Under the pieces are notes generated by a model, which ran no database searches, was not told where the DNA came from, and saw only the letters and a list, made by a program, of their open reading frames with translations. A stretch of 32,028 nt of DNA from contig JAOUFG010000022.1 in assembly GCA_029858345.1 (NCBI GenBank), forward strand, positions 1 through 32,028, in the 5' to 3' direction. Both the position numbers and the translations under genes were made by a program. The first letter of the stretch is position 1; each line of letters opens with the position of its first letter. Positions 1 through 7,410 of the stretch are shown piece after piece. This DNA comes from Phycisphaerae bacterium. Its GTDB lineage: Bacteria > Planctomycetota > Phycisphaerae > Sedimentisphaerales > Anaerohalosphaeraceae.

Positions 1-70
1 CCGGGTCCAAGCATTGCGATAGTCTCCACTATAGAATTCTATTTCCATAGTGGAATATCGGCATGCTGAC

Positions 71-532
71 TCAAAATAGATCAAAATTACTCTGTTTTGT
101 TGCTACAGTCTCTTTAATTTGCAGGAAAAAGAGTCCGCCCGCAATCATTATGAAAGAAGGGGAAACTTCGGACCAAAGAGGCTCATCCTTTGGAGAAAGG
201 GGTTCTTTAAACCCTGAAATAATGACTAATACCAGAGCCGCAAAAAGCAACGACAAACACACGGAGAGCTTATGAATTCCCTTTGAAGATATCCCACGGC
301 GTAAAATTGTTGCGGTATGGAAAAAATAGATCGCAAGAAATGTGCAGGGTACCGGAAAGATAAAAAGAAAAATGAAGTCAGAGAGGGAGTTAAATTTATG
401 TATTGTTATGACGGGAATCCATACCCCCCAAAGTATATAGATTGCTGTTGTCACAAGAAGCAATGCCAATACTTTTGAAATTACTCTCTTTGCCTCAGAA
501 AAAAAAGGACCACCTGAATACTTAAGCATCAT
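71..532 (-). CDS. Small four-helix integral membrane protein, unknown function
   Basis: The 153-residue product has four hydrophobic stretches: about residues 18-40, 48-72, 88-107 and 124-142. These are joined by short charged loops, so it should sit in the inner membrane with both ends on the same side. The start is supported by GGGAG five bases before a double ATG (first ATG at 532). I recognise no enzymatic motif or named family. Its stop lies 17 bases from an 8-bp inverted repeat (25-32 with 47-54) that has no clear T tract. It stands alone: the next gene (636-1793) is on the same strand but lies upstream, with about 100 noncoding bases between. A real gene is likely; the function is unknown. 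Confidence 0.6.
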   Translation of the reverse strand: MMLKYSGGPFFSEAKRVISKVLALLLVTTAIYILWGVWIPVITIHKFNSLSDFIFLFIFPVPCTFLAIYFFHTATILRRGISSKGIHKLSVCLSLLFAALVLVIISGFKEPLSPKDEPLWSEVSPSFIMIAGGLFFLQIKETVATKQSNFDLF

Positions 533-635
533 ACTTACTCCCTTTTTATTTTGATTATACGTAAAGAGAAGTCTGCAAGCAAGGGGAATCCAGTTTTATC
601 TGGCGTGAATGGGGATCCTGAATGTGGTACCAAGA

Positions 636-1793
636 TTAGTATGACATATTGAGCGTCTCGCACAATCCTTCCAGTTGTTCCTGTGTATGATTTGTCTGTA
701 CGGAGACGCGGAGGCGGGCGGTTCCCGGCGGGACGGTCGGGGGGCGGATGGCGGAGATGAAGTAGCCGGCGTCGTAGAGTTTTTGGGAGACTTCGAGGGC
801 CTTGGCGGAGTCACCTAAAATGACGGGGATGATCTGGGTGGTACTGTTGCCGATATTCAAACCCATTTCGACAAAAACGTTTCTTACAAATGCAGCGTTG
901 TCCTGCAATCGTTTCCGGCGATCCGGTTCGGATTGGATGATTTCCAGTGATTTTAACGCCGCGGCTGCGATAACCGGCGACGGGGCGGTGGTGTAGATGA
1001 ACGGTCGGGCTTTGTTGAGCAGATAGTTGATTACGGTTTTGGGTCCCGCGATGATTCCTCCGGTTGCGGCCACGGCCTTACCCAGCGGGGCGACGATGAT
1101 ATCGACTTCGTCCAGAATCCCCTCCTGCTCGCACAGTCCGGCCCCAGTGGGTCCAAAACAGCCAAGCGAGTGTGCCTCATCGACGATCAGAATAGCTCCG
1201 TATTTATTTTTTAGTTCGACCAGTTCCCGCAGATTCGCGACATCGCCATCCATCGAAAAAACGCTTTCGGTGACGATAAAGCGGTTGTTGTATTTGCCAT
1301 CGGCCAGGAATTTTTCCAACCGCTCGGGTTGATTCCGGCGGTAGGTTCGAAACTCGGCCTCGGACGCCTTGACCGCGTCAATAATCGAAGCATGATCGTA
1401 CCGGTCCAGCAGCACCAGATCCCCTTTTTTGGGGAGGGTCGTCAACAGGGCCTGATTGGCGGTCCAGCCGGAAGGGAAATAAAGGGAATCTTCTTTGTGC
1501 AGAAACGCGGCAAAGGCCTGCTCCAACTCAGTGTGCGGGGCCATTGTGCCGGAAATCAGCCGGGATGCCGCCGCTCCAAAGCCGTATTTTTCCAATGCTT
1601 CCGCCGCGGCCTGTTTAATCCGAGGATCGTCGGCCAGATTCAGGTAGTTGTTACTGCAAAATAGGACCTTTTCGCTGCCGTCGTCCATCGTCACCACCGG
1701 ACCTTGCGCCGAAGCGATGGTCCGGTACCGCCGGAGTTGGTCCTGCCGCTCTAAATCGGTCAATTGATGGCGTAAATCGCTGATAAAATCCAT
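636..1793 (-). CDS. bioF: 8-amino-7-oxononanoate synthase-like PLP enzyme (alpha-oxoamine synthase family)
   Basis: This 385-residue protein is a full-length alpha-oxoamine synthase, a fold-type I PLP enzyme that condenses an amino acid with an acyl-CoA or acyl-ACP. BioF makes 8-amino-7-oxononanoate from alanine and pimeloyl thioester. Visible family features are His134 in RYDHAS, the ESVFSMDGD segment near 176-184, the DEAHS motif at 205-209 with its following Gly-rich turn, the PLP lysine Lys239 in PLGKA, and a C-terminal IRPPTVPPGTARLR segment typical of BioF. No other biotin genes lie nearby, so 2-amino-3-ketobutyrate CoA ligase or a sphingolipid-type synthase cannot be excluded. The ribosome binding site is weak. 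Its promoter region (1794-1880) is shared with the divergent rhomboid gene. Confidence 0.8.
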   Translation of the reverse strand: MDFISDLRHQLTDLERQDQLRRYRTIASAQGPVVTMDDGSEKVLFCSNNYLNLADDPRIKQAAAEALEKYGFGAAASRLISGTMAPHTELEQAFAAFLHKEDSLYFPSGWTANQALLTTLPKKGDLVLLDRYDHASIIDAVKASEAEFRTYRRNQPERLEKFLADGKYNNRFIVTESVFSMDGDVANLRELVELKNKYGAILIVDEAHSLGCFGPTGAGLCEQEGILDEVDIIVAPLGKAVAATGGIIAGPKTVINYLLNKARPFIYTTAPSPVIAAAALKSLEIIQSEPDRRKRLQDNAAFVRNVFVEMGLNIGNSTTQIIPVILGDSAKALEVSQKLYDAGYFISAIRPPTVPPGTARLRVSVQTNHTQEQLEGLCETLNMSY

Positions 1794-1808
1794 ATTTACA
1801 TTTTTCGG

Positions 1809-1838
1809 TTGAACTCAGTTCGATTTTGAGGATATTAT
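1809..1838 (+). promoter_or_regulatory. Putative sigma-70 promoter for the rhomboid gene in a divergent intergenic region
   Basis: TTGAAC at 1809-1814 is followed after 18 bases by TATTAT at 1833-1838, about 42 bases before the rhomboid start. The opposite strand reads TATAAT at 1839-1834, a possible overlapping -10 for the bioF-like gene, though with a poor -35. Overlapping -10 boxes would make the two promoters mutually exclusive. The call rests on sequence alone. Confidence 0.4.
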
Positions 1839-1880
1839 AAAGGTACAATTTGAAAATGGACACACTTTTTAGGAAACACA

Positions 1881-2720
1881 ATGGGAATTTATGACAGAGA
1901 CTATGTCCGGCCGGAGCATGAGCAGCATTATGCAATGGGCGGCGGGGTTCGAGGCATCCCACCGGTGGTTAAGTGGTTGCTGATTATCAATCTTACCGTT
2001 TATATCATTGCAAAGTTGGTACCCGATCTCGGAAATTATATCTATTACTATGGTTCGGTGCTGCCCGAATCATTTTTTAAGATGCTTCAGATTTGGCGTT
2101 TGGTAACGTACCAGTTTCTGCATGACCCAAGCAATATTTTTCATATTGTATTCAACATGATGGTGCTGTATTTCATGGGTCCGTTTGTGGAGCGAGCCTG
2201 GGGCTCAAGAGCTTTTCTGAAATTTTATTTGATTGCCGGAGCCGCCGGCGGCGTGGTTTATACGTTTCTTGTTTTGCTGAGAATCCTTCCGGCCGGAATC
2301 ATGATGGGGGCATCCGGGGCGATCTATGGGGTTGTCGCCGCGATTGCTGTGATGTTTCCGCGGATGAAGGTCCTGCTGTACGGGATCATTCCGATGACAA
2401 TGGTCTGGCTGGTGGCGCTGATCGTGATTATGAGTCTTCTTTTTATTGCCTCCGGAATAAACGCCGGCGGCGAGGTTGCACATCTGACGGGGCTTGCCGT
2501 GGGGTTTTTGTATGTCAAGTACAAGCCGTGGTACACGCAGTGGCGAATGGAGCGGCAAAAGGGAGCCTGGATTCGAAAGATCGAGCAAGAGCGGAATTTT
2601 CACTCGGAAGTAGATCGGATTTTAGACAAAATCAAACGCGATGGAATTGGCTCGCTCAATAAGCGGGAAAAAGAAATTCTGCAGGAAGCCACACGCCGGG
2701 AGCAAAACGGTACTGCTTAA
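1881..2720 (+). CDS. Rhomboid family intramembrane serine protease
   Basis: The 279-residue membrane protease cuts transmembrane substrates within the bilayer. The hydrophobic core spans about residues 30-212 with six predicted helices. The catalytic serine is Ser145 in GASGAIYG and the catalytic histidine is His201 in the last helix (VAHLTGLAVG); His88 and Asn92 in HIVFNMM match the oxyanion-supporting residues of helix 2. A roughly 65-residue basic, charged C-terminal tail should be cytoplasmic. The ATG is preceded by AGGA at good spacing. It converges on the coiled-coil gene that ends at 2743, with only 22 bases between and no obvious terminator. The family assignment is secure; substrates cannot be predicted. 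Confidence 0.93.
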   Translation: MGIYDRDYVRPEHEQHYAMGGGVRGIPPVVKWLLIINLTVYIIAKLVPDLGNYIYYYGSVLPESFFKMLQIWRLVTYQFLHDPSNIFHIVFNMMVLYFMGPFVERAWGSRAFLKFYLIAGAAGGVVYTFLVLLRILPAGIMMGASGAIYGVVAAIAVMFPRMKVLLYGIIPMTMVWLVALIVIMSLLFIASGINAGGEVAHLTGLAVGFLYVKYKPWYTQWRMERQKGAWIRKIEQERNFHSEVDRILDKIKRDGIGSLNKREKEILQEATRREQNGTA

Positions 2721-2742
2721 GCTGTTTATCCGGGATGAAGGG

Positions 2743-3603
2743 TCAGTCCCAATTAACTTTCTCCGTTCGTTCCATCAGTTCGTTCATCCGGTCCTGTACG
2801 GCTTTCTTCTTGTTTTTGTTGAGGGATTCCAACTCCTTGGCGCGCGTTTCAACTTTTTTTGTCAAATCGTTAAGACGTTTGCGAAGCCATTGATATTGAA
2901 GCTGTTTTTCCACTACGATGGTATCAAATCGTTGCGAGACGACACTGCCAAGCTCTTCAATGAGTTCGGGCTGCTGCTCCTTTGAGGCAATTCGAATCTG
3001 CAGCAACAGGGCGTCCCGGCGTTTCTGCAAATCGAGGTTTTTCTTCATCGTGCCTGCAAGCTTTGAGCTATATTTCTCCATTCTCTGAATCGGTTCGTAG
3101 ACTTTCATTAAGTCCGTGGACCGCTGGACATACTTTTCGGGGTCCGTAACCCGCAGTTCGATCAGTTCTTCGTGATCCTCGGGATACTGTTTTTTAAACC
3201 AAACAAGGAAAGTTTCATGTTTTTTAGAAAGCGCTTCTTTCCACTGTTCCTGCCGGGGTTGTTCGGGTGCAGTTTTTTTCCGTTGCTGCTTGATTTCATC
3301 GCGAATCGCCGTAATGAATTTTTGGGCATCCTTGTGCCTGAGTTCTTCGAACCTCACGGCTTTGGCGGGGTCTGTTTTTTTGAATTGGTCCAGAATTTCC
3401 TGAATTTGTTTTTCGGTGAGCTGCAGATCCTCTTCGGAAGCGAAAGAAAATTCTTTCCAGATGTCGTCACTTTTTTCCTGAACCGGGTTGGTTTTGGGGT
3501 CCTGCTTAGGGTTGTTTTCCTCCGCCATTGCGTACATCCCGATAAACCCTGCGCTCATCATGATGAGAAGCAGCTGCCATGCTGCTGAGTGGTTACTGCG
3601 CAT
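2743..3603 (-). CDS. Exported charged coiled-coil protein of the sigma-factor unit, with an internal duplication
   Basis: I place the start at 3603: AAAGGA precedes this ATG, and it gives an N-terminal hydrophobic signal segment (about residues 9-26, cleavage after Ala-Met-Ala plausible). An upstream in-frame start at 3657 is less likely. The mature protein is highly charged, mostly helical, and has coiled-coil character near residues 185-280. Residues about 69-106 and 131-168 look duplicated: both contain a Trp/Gln-Phe-Lys-Lys segment, then ELR, then Asp-x-x-Lys-Tyr/Phe. The gene overlaps the anti-sigma candidate upstream by 11 bases and is presumably co-translated with it. A periplasmic stress-sensor role, like CpxP-type helical proteins, is only an analogy from context. 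I recognise no named family. Confidence 0.6.
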   Translation of the reverse strand: MRSNHSAAWQLLLIMMSAGFIGMYAMAEENNPKQDPKTNPVQEKSDDIWKEFSFASEEDLQLTEKQIQEILDQFKKTDPAKAVRFEELRHKDAQKFITAIRDEIKQQRKKTAPEQPRQEQWKEALSKKHETFLVWFKKQYPEDHEELIELRVTDPEKYVQRSTDLMKVYEPIQRMEKYSSKLAGTMKKNLDLQKRRDALLLQIRIASKEQQPELIEELGSVVSQRFDTIVVEKQLQYQWLRKRLNDLTKKVETRAKELESLNKNKKKAVQDRMNELMERTEKVNWD

Positions 3604-4117
3604 AAAAAATATCCTTTCCAAGAGAGGCGTTGTCCGCCAGATGTTCGATTTCATCAAGTTCCATCATATCCAAAGAGAATGCATCGGTTGTATCATACGT
3701 TTCCAGACGTACTGGACGGGCGGAACGAGCCAGTTCAGTCAGTTCCTGCTCTATCGAGTCAACTTGTGAATTCATAGCATAAAAGTCATCTTTCCAGATG
3801 TCTTCAGTGTTGTAGCTCGCGGCTGAAAAAGGCGTTATTCTGTTTGGATTATTGACAAAATGGTTGCGTGACAATACCGCAACGATCAGAATAGCGGCGG
3901 CGGCAATCCACCTGCCGGCAGTTAAAAAACGGCGATGTATGAGCTTTTGGCGAATTTTGGCCTGAATTGATGCGAGGGCTTCCTGCCGCACAGCAGGGAC
4001 AGGATAGGCCGAAAATACATGATCGGCAAAATCCAGGTCCGCTTTGAGGTCACGAATATGGGCCTCGTCCATAAACCGGCGGAGGAGTTCATCTAATTTT
4101 TCATTTCCGTTTTTCAT
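3593..4117 (-). CDS. Single-pass membrane protein, putative anti-sigma factor
   Basis: The product has 174 residues. A charged, helical N-terminal domain (residues 1-65) would face the cytoplasm, a hydrophobic segment at about 67-84 forms the only membrane span, and about 90 acidic residues follow outside. This layout, together with an ATGA overlap with the stop codon of the ECF sigma gene, fits a membrane-bound anti-sigma factor holding the sigma factor inactive. The N-terminal domain has no HxxxCxxC zinc anti-sigma motif, so it is not a classical ZAS protein. The assignment rests on position and topology, not on a recognised domain. The exported coiled-coil gene follows with an 11-base overlap. 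Confidence 0.6.
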   Translation of the reverse strand: MKNGNEKLDELLRRFMDEAHIRDLKADLDFADHVFSAYPVPAVRQEALASIQAKIRQKLIHRRFLTAGRWIAAAAILIVAVLSRNHFVNNPNRITPFSAASYNTEDIWKDDFYAMNSQVDSIEQELTELARSARPVRLETYDTTDAFSLDMMELDEIEHLADNASLGKDIFYAQ

Positions 4118-4647
4118 GAGTCTTCCATAATTTGACGCAATTTTTTGACACCGCGATGAACCTTGGAGAGGGTTGTCCCAATGGGCTCATCCCGTATCTC
4201 AGCCAGTTCCTTAAAACTCAATTGACTGAAATATCTTAGGGTAATCAGTTCGGCCGTTTCAGGATCAAGTTTTTCTAAAGCCATATGAAGTTCGTCAAAA
4301 ATTTCCGGTGCGCGGTCCGTGTTATCGGCATCATTGCGAAGCAAATCGGCTTTTTCGGCTAATAGCCGCTTCTGGCGGTAGTGTCGTCTAAGGTAGTCAC
4401 GAAAAATATTGGACGCGACTGTAAATATCCATTTGTCAAAAGAGCCGCCCTCAAAGGAGCCGATTTTTCGAACAAGCCGGATAAACAAGTCACTGAGCAG
4501 CTCATCGCTCAGATCAGCCCTGCCCGTCAGACGGTAAAAATAAGCATAACAGCGATTGGAATAGCGTTTGATCAGGTCATTAAACGCCTGAGAATCACCT
4601 TTTTTACATCTCTGAATTAGCTTTTCCAACTCATGCTGCACAGCCAT
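4114..4647 (-). CDS. ECF-type RNA polymerase sigma-70 family factor
   Basis: This is an alternative sigma factor that directs RNA polymerase to a stress or envelope regulon. From the ATG at 4647 it has 177 residues, normal for the family. Region 2 covers about residues 5-90: an acidic-aromatic core with Trp in FDKWIFTVASNIFRDYLRR. Region 4 covers about 118-170, with a helix-turn-helix in LSFKELAEIRDEPIGTTLSKVHRG. The frame stays open back to 4890, but residues before this Met look noncoding and would overlap the preceding gene; the SD at 4647 is weak. Its stop overlaps the next start by four bases (ATGA), suggesting translational coupling to a putative anti-sigma factor. The ECF subgroup was not determined. 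Confidence 0.9.
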   Translation of the reverse strand: MAVQHELEKLIQRCKKGDSQAFNDLIKRYSNRCYAYFYRLTGRADLSDELLSDLFIRLVRKIGSFEGGSFDKWIFTVASNIFRDYLRRHYRQKRLLAEKADLLRNDADNTDRAPEIFDELHMALEKLDPETAELITLRYFSQLSFKELAEIRDEPIGTTLSKVHRGVKKLRQIMEDS

Positions 4648-4744
4648 CTCGGCATCGCTTGTATGAATATAAACGGTTACATTAATTTGATTATTGCAAA
4701 AATAGAGGCCTTTAAAGCAATAAAAAGGATTTTTTGAATAATTC

Positions 4745-5047
4745 TCAAAAAACATCCTCTTCGGGGTCATTATAAGGGTCCGGAATGTCTTCAATCTTCC
4801 ATCGGTCGGCGTCTTCAATATCGTCCAATTCGCGTTTGATATACCTGAAGATTTTGTCCTGCATCGGCGCCATTTTTCTCTGACTTGCAAGCAGAGCTTG
4901 CTGATGCGTTAAGAGCAAATCAAGGCGAAGAAGCTGCCATTTCATAAGACATTCCGGCTCTTTTATGTTCTTGAACGGATCGCATTCGAAAATGCGCTGC
5001 CCATTTTCACTCTCTTTGTAATATTCACAATCCTTACATTGGATCAT
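4745..5047 (-). CDS. Small cysteine-motif protein upstream of the ECF sigma factor
   Basis: The ATG at 5047 is preferred over the one at 5077 because GGGAG lies eight to nine bases before it. The product is about 100 residues. It begins with CxxC (IQCKDCEYY) and has two more cysteines about 14 and 26 residues later, so it could bind one zinc ion or an iron centre. An amphipathic, Leu-rich helical stretch and a strongly acidic C-terminus (DIPDPYNDPEEDV) follow. It ends 97 bases before the sigma start and is probably transcribed with it. A redox- or metal-sensing role in the sigma pathway is inference. I recognise no named family. Confidence 0.55.
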   Translation of the reverse strand: MIQCKDCEYYKESENGQRIFECDPFKNIKEPECLMKWQLLRLDLLLTHQQALLASQRKMAPMQDKIFRYIKRELDDIEDADRWKIEDIPDPYNDPEEDVF

Positions 5048-5129
5048 TGCATTGCTCCCGTTGGAAAAAACTTGCATTCTTTTTATTATATTTTATAATA
5101 CGATATATTGATTTTGGAAAGAAATAAAT

Positions 5130-5200
5130 AATACCCTTTAGGGTAATAAAATTCCGCGAGGACGACTCTAAAGTGCTTTGATAAAAAGACATAGCCGCGC
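5130..5200. repeat. Intergenic dispersed repeat, copy 1 (partial)
   Basis: The segment reads ATACCCTT(T)AGGGTA, then TAAAATTCCGCG, and further on ACATAGCCGCG. The same blocks occur in order at 27593-27700, and inverted at 19758-19884. The central block with the CCGTAACTTACGG palindrome is absent here, so this copy is diverged. The ACCCTT/AGGG end points toward the start of the minus-strand gene at 5047. Confidence 0.5.
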
Positions 5201-5229
5201 AGTAAGCGCAGTTATTAAGGGGAATTTGG

Positions 5230-5235
5230 TATAAT
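5230..5235 (+). promoter_or_regulatory. Putative -10 element (TATAAT) for the 26-residue basic ORF
   Basis: A perfect TATAAT sits 15 bases before the ATG at 5251. Transcription would then begin close to the GGAGAA ribosome binding site at 5241-5246, giving a very short leader. I see no good -35 hexamer at 17 bases, so this is tentative. Confidence 0.3.
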
Positions 5236-5250
5236 TAACTGGAGAAATGC

Positions 5251-5331
5251 ATGGCCAAGCCGAGACGCAGAAGAAAAGTTGGAAGCAAGAAACGCAAATC
5301 ACGTTGGAAAGTCCGTAACAAGATTACCTGA
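5251..5331 (+). CDS. 26-residue highly basic protein, candidate small ribosomal protein
   Basis: ATG at 5251 follows GGAGAA with good spacing and opens a 26-codon frame ending TGA at 5329-5331. More than half the residues are Arg or Lys; it starts MAKPRRRRKVGSKKRKSRWK and ends in Ile-Thr. The composition and length resemble the tiny basic ribosomal proteins of bacteria such as bTHX, bL37 and bS22 (COX24-like). The MAK-plus-basic start recalls mycobacterial bL37, but I cannot assign it to a family without a search. A TATAAT lies just upstream, and a strong hairpin with a T tract begins 57 bases after the stop, so it looks like a one-gene transcription unit. It is short enough to be missed by gene finders. 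Confidence 0.6.
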   Translation: MAKPRRRRKVGSKKRKSRWKVRNKIT

Positions 5332-5388
5332 TAATCGTGATATTGTGTTATAAGGGCGTTTTCTTCCGAATAACGCCGAAAATTGAGT

Positions 5389-5435
5389 GAATGCAAAACA
5401 AGGGCCGAATCTTGTTTTGCATTCGTTATTTTTCC
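5389..5435 (+). terminator. Rho-independent terminator between the basic ORF and the convergent RACo-like gene
   Basis: A perfect 14-bp stem (5389-5402 with 5411-5424) has an 8-base loop and is followed on the plus strand by GTTATTTTT. On the minus strand the stem directly abuts the stop codon of the gene ending at 5426, so it may work in both directions. A second, shorter hairpin (GGCGTT 5355-5360 with AACGCC 5372-5377) precedes it. Confidence 0.8.
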
Positions 5436-7237
5436 GGGAACATTAAATGCTCGCTAAATACCGTCTGGAATTCAGCTTCGTGGGCAATTTCAACATAGTT
5501 GATTTGTTTAGCGAGCCGATCTGTTAATTTGCGAGCATCCCGGCTGATGAGGGCCATTTGTGCACCTGTTCCGGCGGAATTCCCGACAAAATGAATCTTT
5601 TCAAGAGGGGCTGAGGGGAGAAGGCCGATCCGGACAGCATTTTCTTTTTGGATGTAATTCCCAAATGCCCCGGCAAGTAAAATTTGCTGGATACTGCTGG
5701 TATCGGTATGTGCTTTTTTCAGCAGCAATTCGATCCCGGCACGAATGGCCGCCTTGGCCAATTGCAGCTGCCGGATATCCTTTTGAGTCAGAAAAACCGG
5801 ATTATCCCACTGTTCATTCGTATAGGTCCCCGCAATAACAAAGGCCGGTTCATTCGTGTGTGTGATTAAACGTCTTCGGATGGGGTCCGGAAGGAGAGGA
5901 CTCAAATCGGAACTCTGCAAGAAACGTCCCGCGGTATCTATCATTCCCAAGTTCAGCATGACAGCGACGGCATCGATCAGGCCGCTTCCGCAGATGGTGC
6001 CTGCCTGGCCGGTTCCGATTACATCGACATCAATATCTTTTCCATCAAACAGGACACGCTCAATGGCCCCCGACTGTGCCCGGCTGCCAAATCTGATCCC
6101 AGCCCCCTCAAGGGCCGGCCCTGCGGCACAACTGGCGGCCAGGAGATTCGATTGGGAACCGTATACGATTTCTCCATTTGTTCCAATATCGATTAAAAGT
6201 GTATTGGCCGTCGTGATGTCCAGACCGCATGCCAGCGAAGCCGCCACGGTATCTGAACCGACAAAACCGGCAATATTGGCCAAAACATGAATGTTGCCCG
6301 CGGGGTTGATTTGAAGACCCAAATCAGCGGGAACGCGATCGCAGGCATCAAGGGAATACGCTCTGTATGGGGCCTGACCAAGCTGCCGGAGCGGATATTT
6401 GAGCAGCAGATGGGTCATCGTGGTATTACCGGCAAAAACAATTTCGTAGATATCCTTCGTTTCAACGCTGCTTTGCAGACGCACCTTCTCGATGAGGCCA
6501 TTGAGGCAGCCAATGATGGCGGCATGCAGTTTATTCAGGCCATTTTCATGTTCACAGTAACTGATCCGGCTGACAACATCAACGCCGTATCGGGTTTGCG
6601 GGTTCCCTGCAGAAGCCGTGCTGCAAACCTGTCCTGACTGTAAGTCCACGAGACGGGCGACGACGGTTGTGGTTCCAATGTCGATTGCCAGGCCCAGCAG
6701 TTTTTCCGTTGTATCTCCGTTTTCAACGGCTTTCAGGATATAGCGGGGTCGACTGGACGGTTCATTCTCGTTATATGGATGGAAAAGAACGGCTGTAACG
6801 CCTTCTTCTTCATGCAAAGACAAATTTGATAAATCCTTCAAAAGAGAATCCGGAACACAAACTTGAGCCGAAACAACAGCTGATAAAGATTCGCAAAAGC
6901 CCTGCGATTGCGGGTTGGGATTTTCAATAAAGACCTTTCGAATTGATGCCATCGCAGCAACTTTGCGGTCTATCCCGTGTTCAAGGATTTGCTGTTGATA
7001 AAACCGGCTTGATTCAGGCACCACGACGGTTAAATCTCCTTCGATGATATATTGACAAGCCAGCACCTCTTTTTCAGTAGGAAGCAAACGAACCTTGCAC
7101 TTTCCACAGCGTCCGGCACTGCCGCAGGGCGTTGAAAGAATAATCCCCACCTGTCCCGCCGCTTCAAGCAGGGTGGCTCCCTTGTGGATCAGGGCGGTCA
7201 AATTATCCGGCTGAAACTGAATTTGATAATGTTTCAC
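5426..7237 (-). CDS. RACo-type corrinoid activation protein (2Fe-2S ferredoxin plus ASKHA ATPase, DUF4445 family)
   Basis: Proteins of this family use ATP to reduce inactive Co(II) corrinoid back to Co(I) in corrinoid methyltransferase systems. The N-terminal ferredoxin domain carries Cys38, Cys44, Cys47 (C-x5-C-x2-C) and Cys61 for a plant-type 2Fe-2S cluster. A linker follows to about residue 180. The ASKHA fold then shows two phosphate-binding motifs, LAIDIGTTTVVARL and LLIDIGTNGEIV, plus Gly-rich AGPALEGAGIRFGS. A later AGAFGN segment is also typical. At 603 residues it is of usual length. The start codon is GTG, six bases after AGGGAA. No corrinoid protein or methyltransferase gene lies in the window, so its target is unknown; the family assignment itself is solid. 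Confidence 0.88.
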   Translation of the reverse strand: MKHYQIQFQPDNLTALIHKGATLLEAAGQVGIILSTPCGSAGRCGKCKVRLLPTEKEVLACQYIIEGDLTVVVPESSRFYQQQILEHGIDRKVAAMASIRKVFIENPNPQSQGFCESLSAVVSAQVCVPDSLLKDLSNLSLHEEEGVTAVLFHPYNENEPSSRPRYILKAVENGDTTEKLLGLAIDIGTTTVVARLVDLQSGQVCSTASAGNPQTRYGVDVVSRISYCEHENGLNKLHAAIIGCLNGLIEKVRLQSSVETKDIYEIVFAGNTTMTHLLLKYPLRQLGQAPYRAYSLDACDRVPADLGLQINPAGNIHVLANIAGFVGSDTVAASLACGLDITTANTLLIDIGTNGEIVYGSQSNLLAASCAAGPALEGAGIRFGSRAQSGAIERVLFDGKDIDVDVIGTGQAGTICGSGLIDAVAVMLNLGMIDTAGRFLQSSDLSPLLPDPIRRRLITHTNEPAFVIAGTYTNEQWDNPVFLTQKDIRQLQLAKAAIRAGIELLLKKAHTDTSSIQQILLAGAFGNYIQKENAVRIGLLPSAPLEKIHFVGNSAGTGAQMALISRDARKLTDRLAKQINYVEIAHEAEFQTVFSEHLMFPEK

Positions 7238-7410
7238 GATTGTTCCCTGTCGTTTCTTTTGGGGTCATTATAAACAAAAACAGCCCCCGATAAAAGCTTT
7301 AAACCTTCCTCCGGACACACCCGAATCTTAAATTGAAAAATACTTTCCAAAAGGATCAAGATACGGTATAGTAATAAAAAATTCGGGATGGATTTTGATT
7401 GGGAGTGAAA

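Noticed and set aside
25-54. 8-bp inverted repeat as terminator of the first gene
   Set aside because: The loop is 14 bases and no T tract follows on the minus strand; too weak to list.
7399-7410. TTG at 7399 as start of the PfkB-like gene
   Set aside because: The GGGAGTG site sits inside this extension and is correctly spaced for the ATG at 7411.
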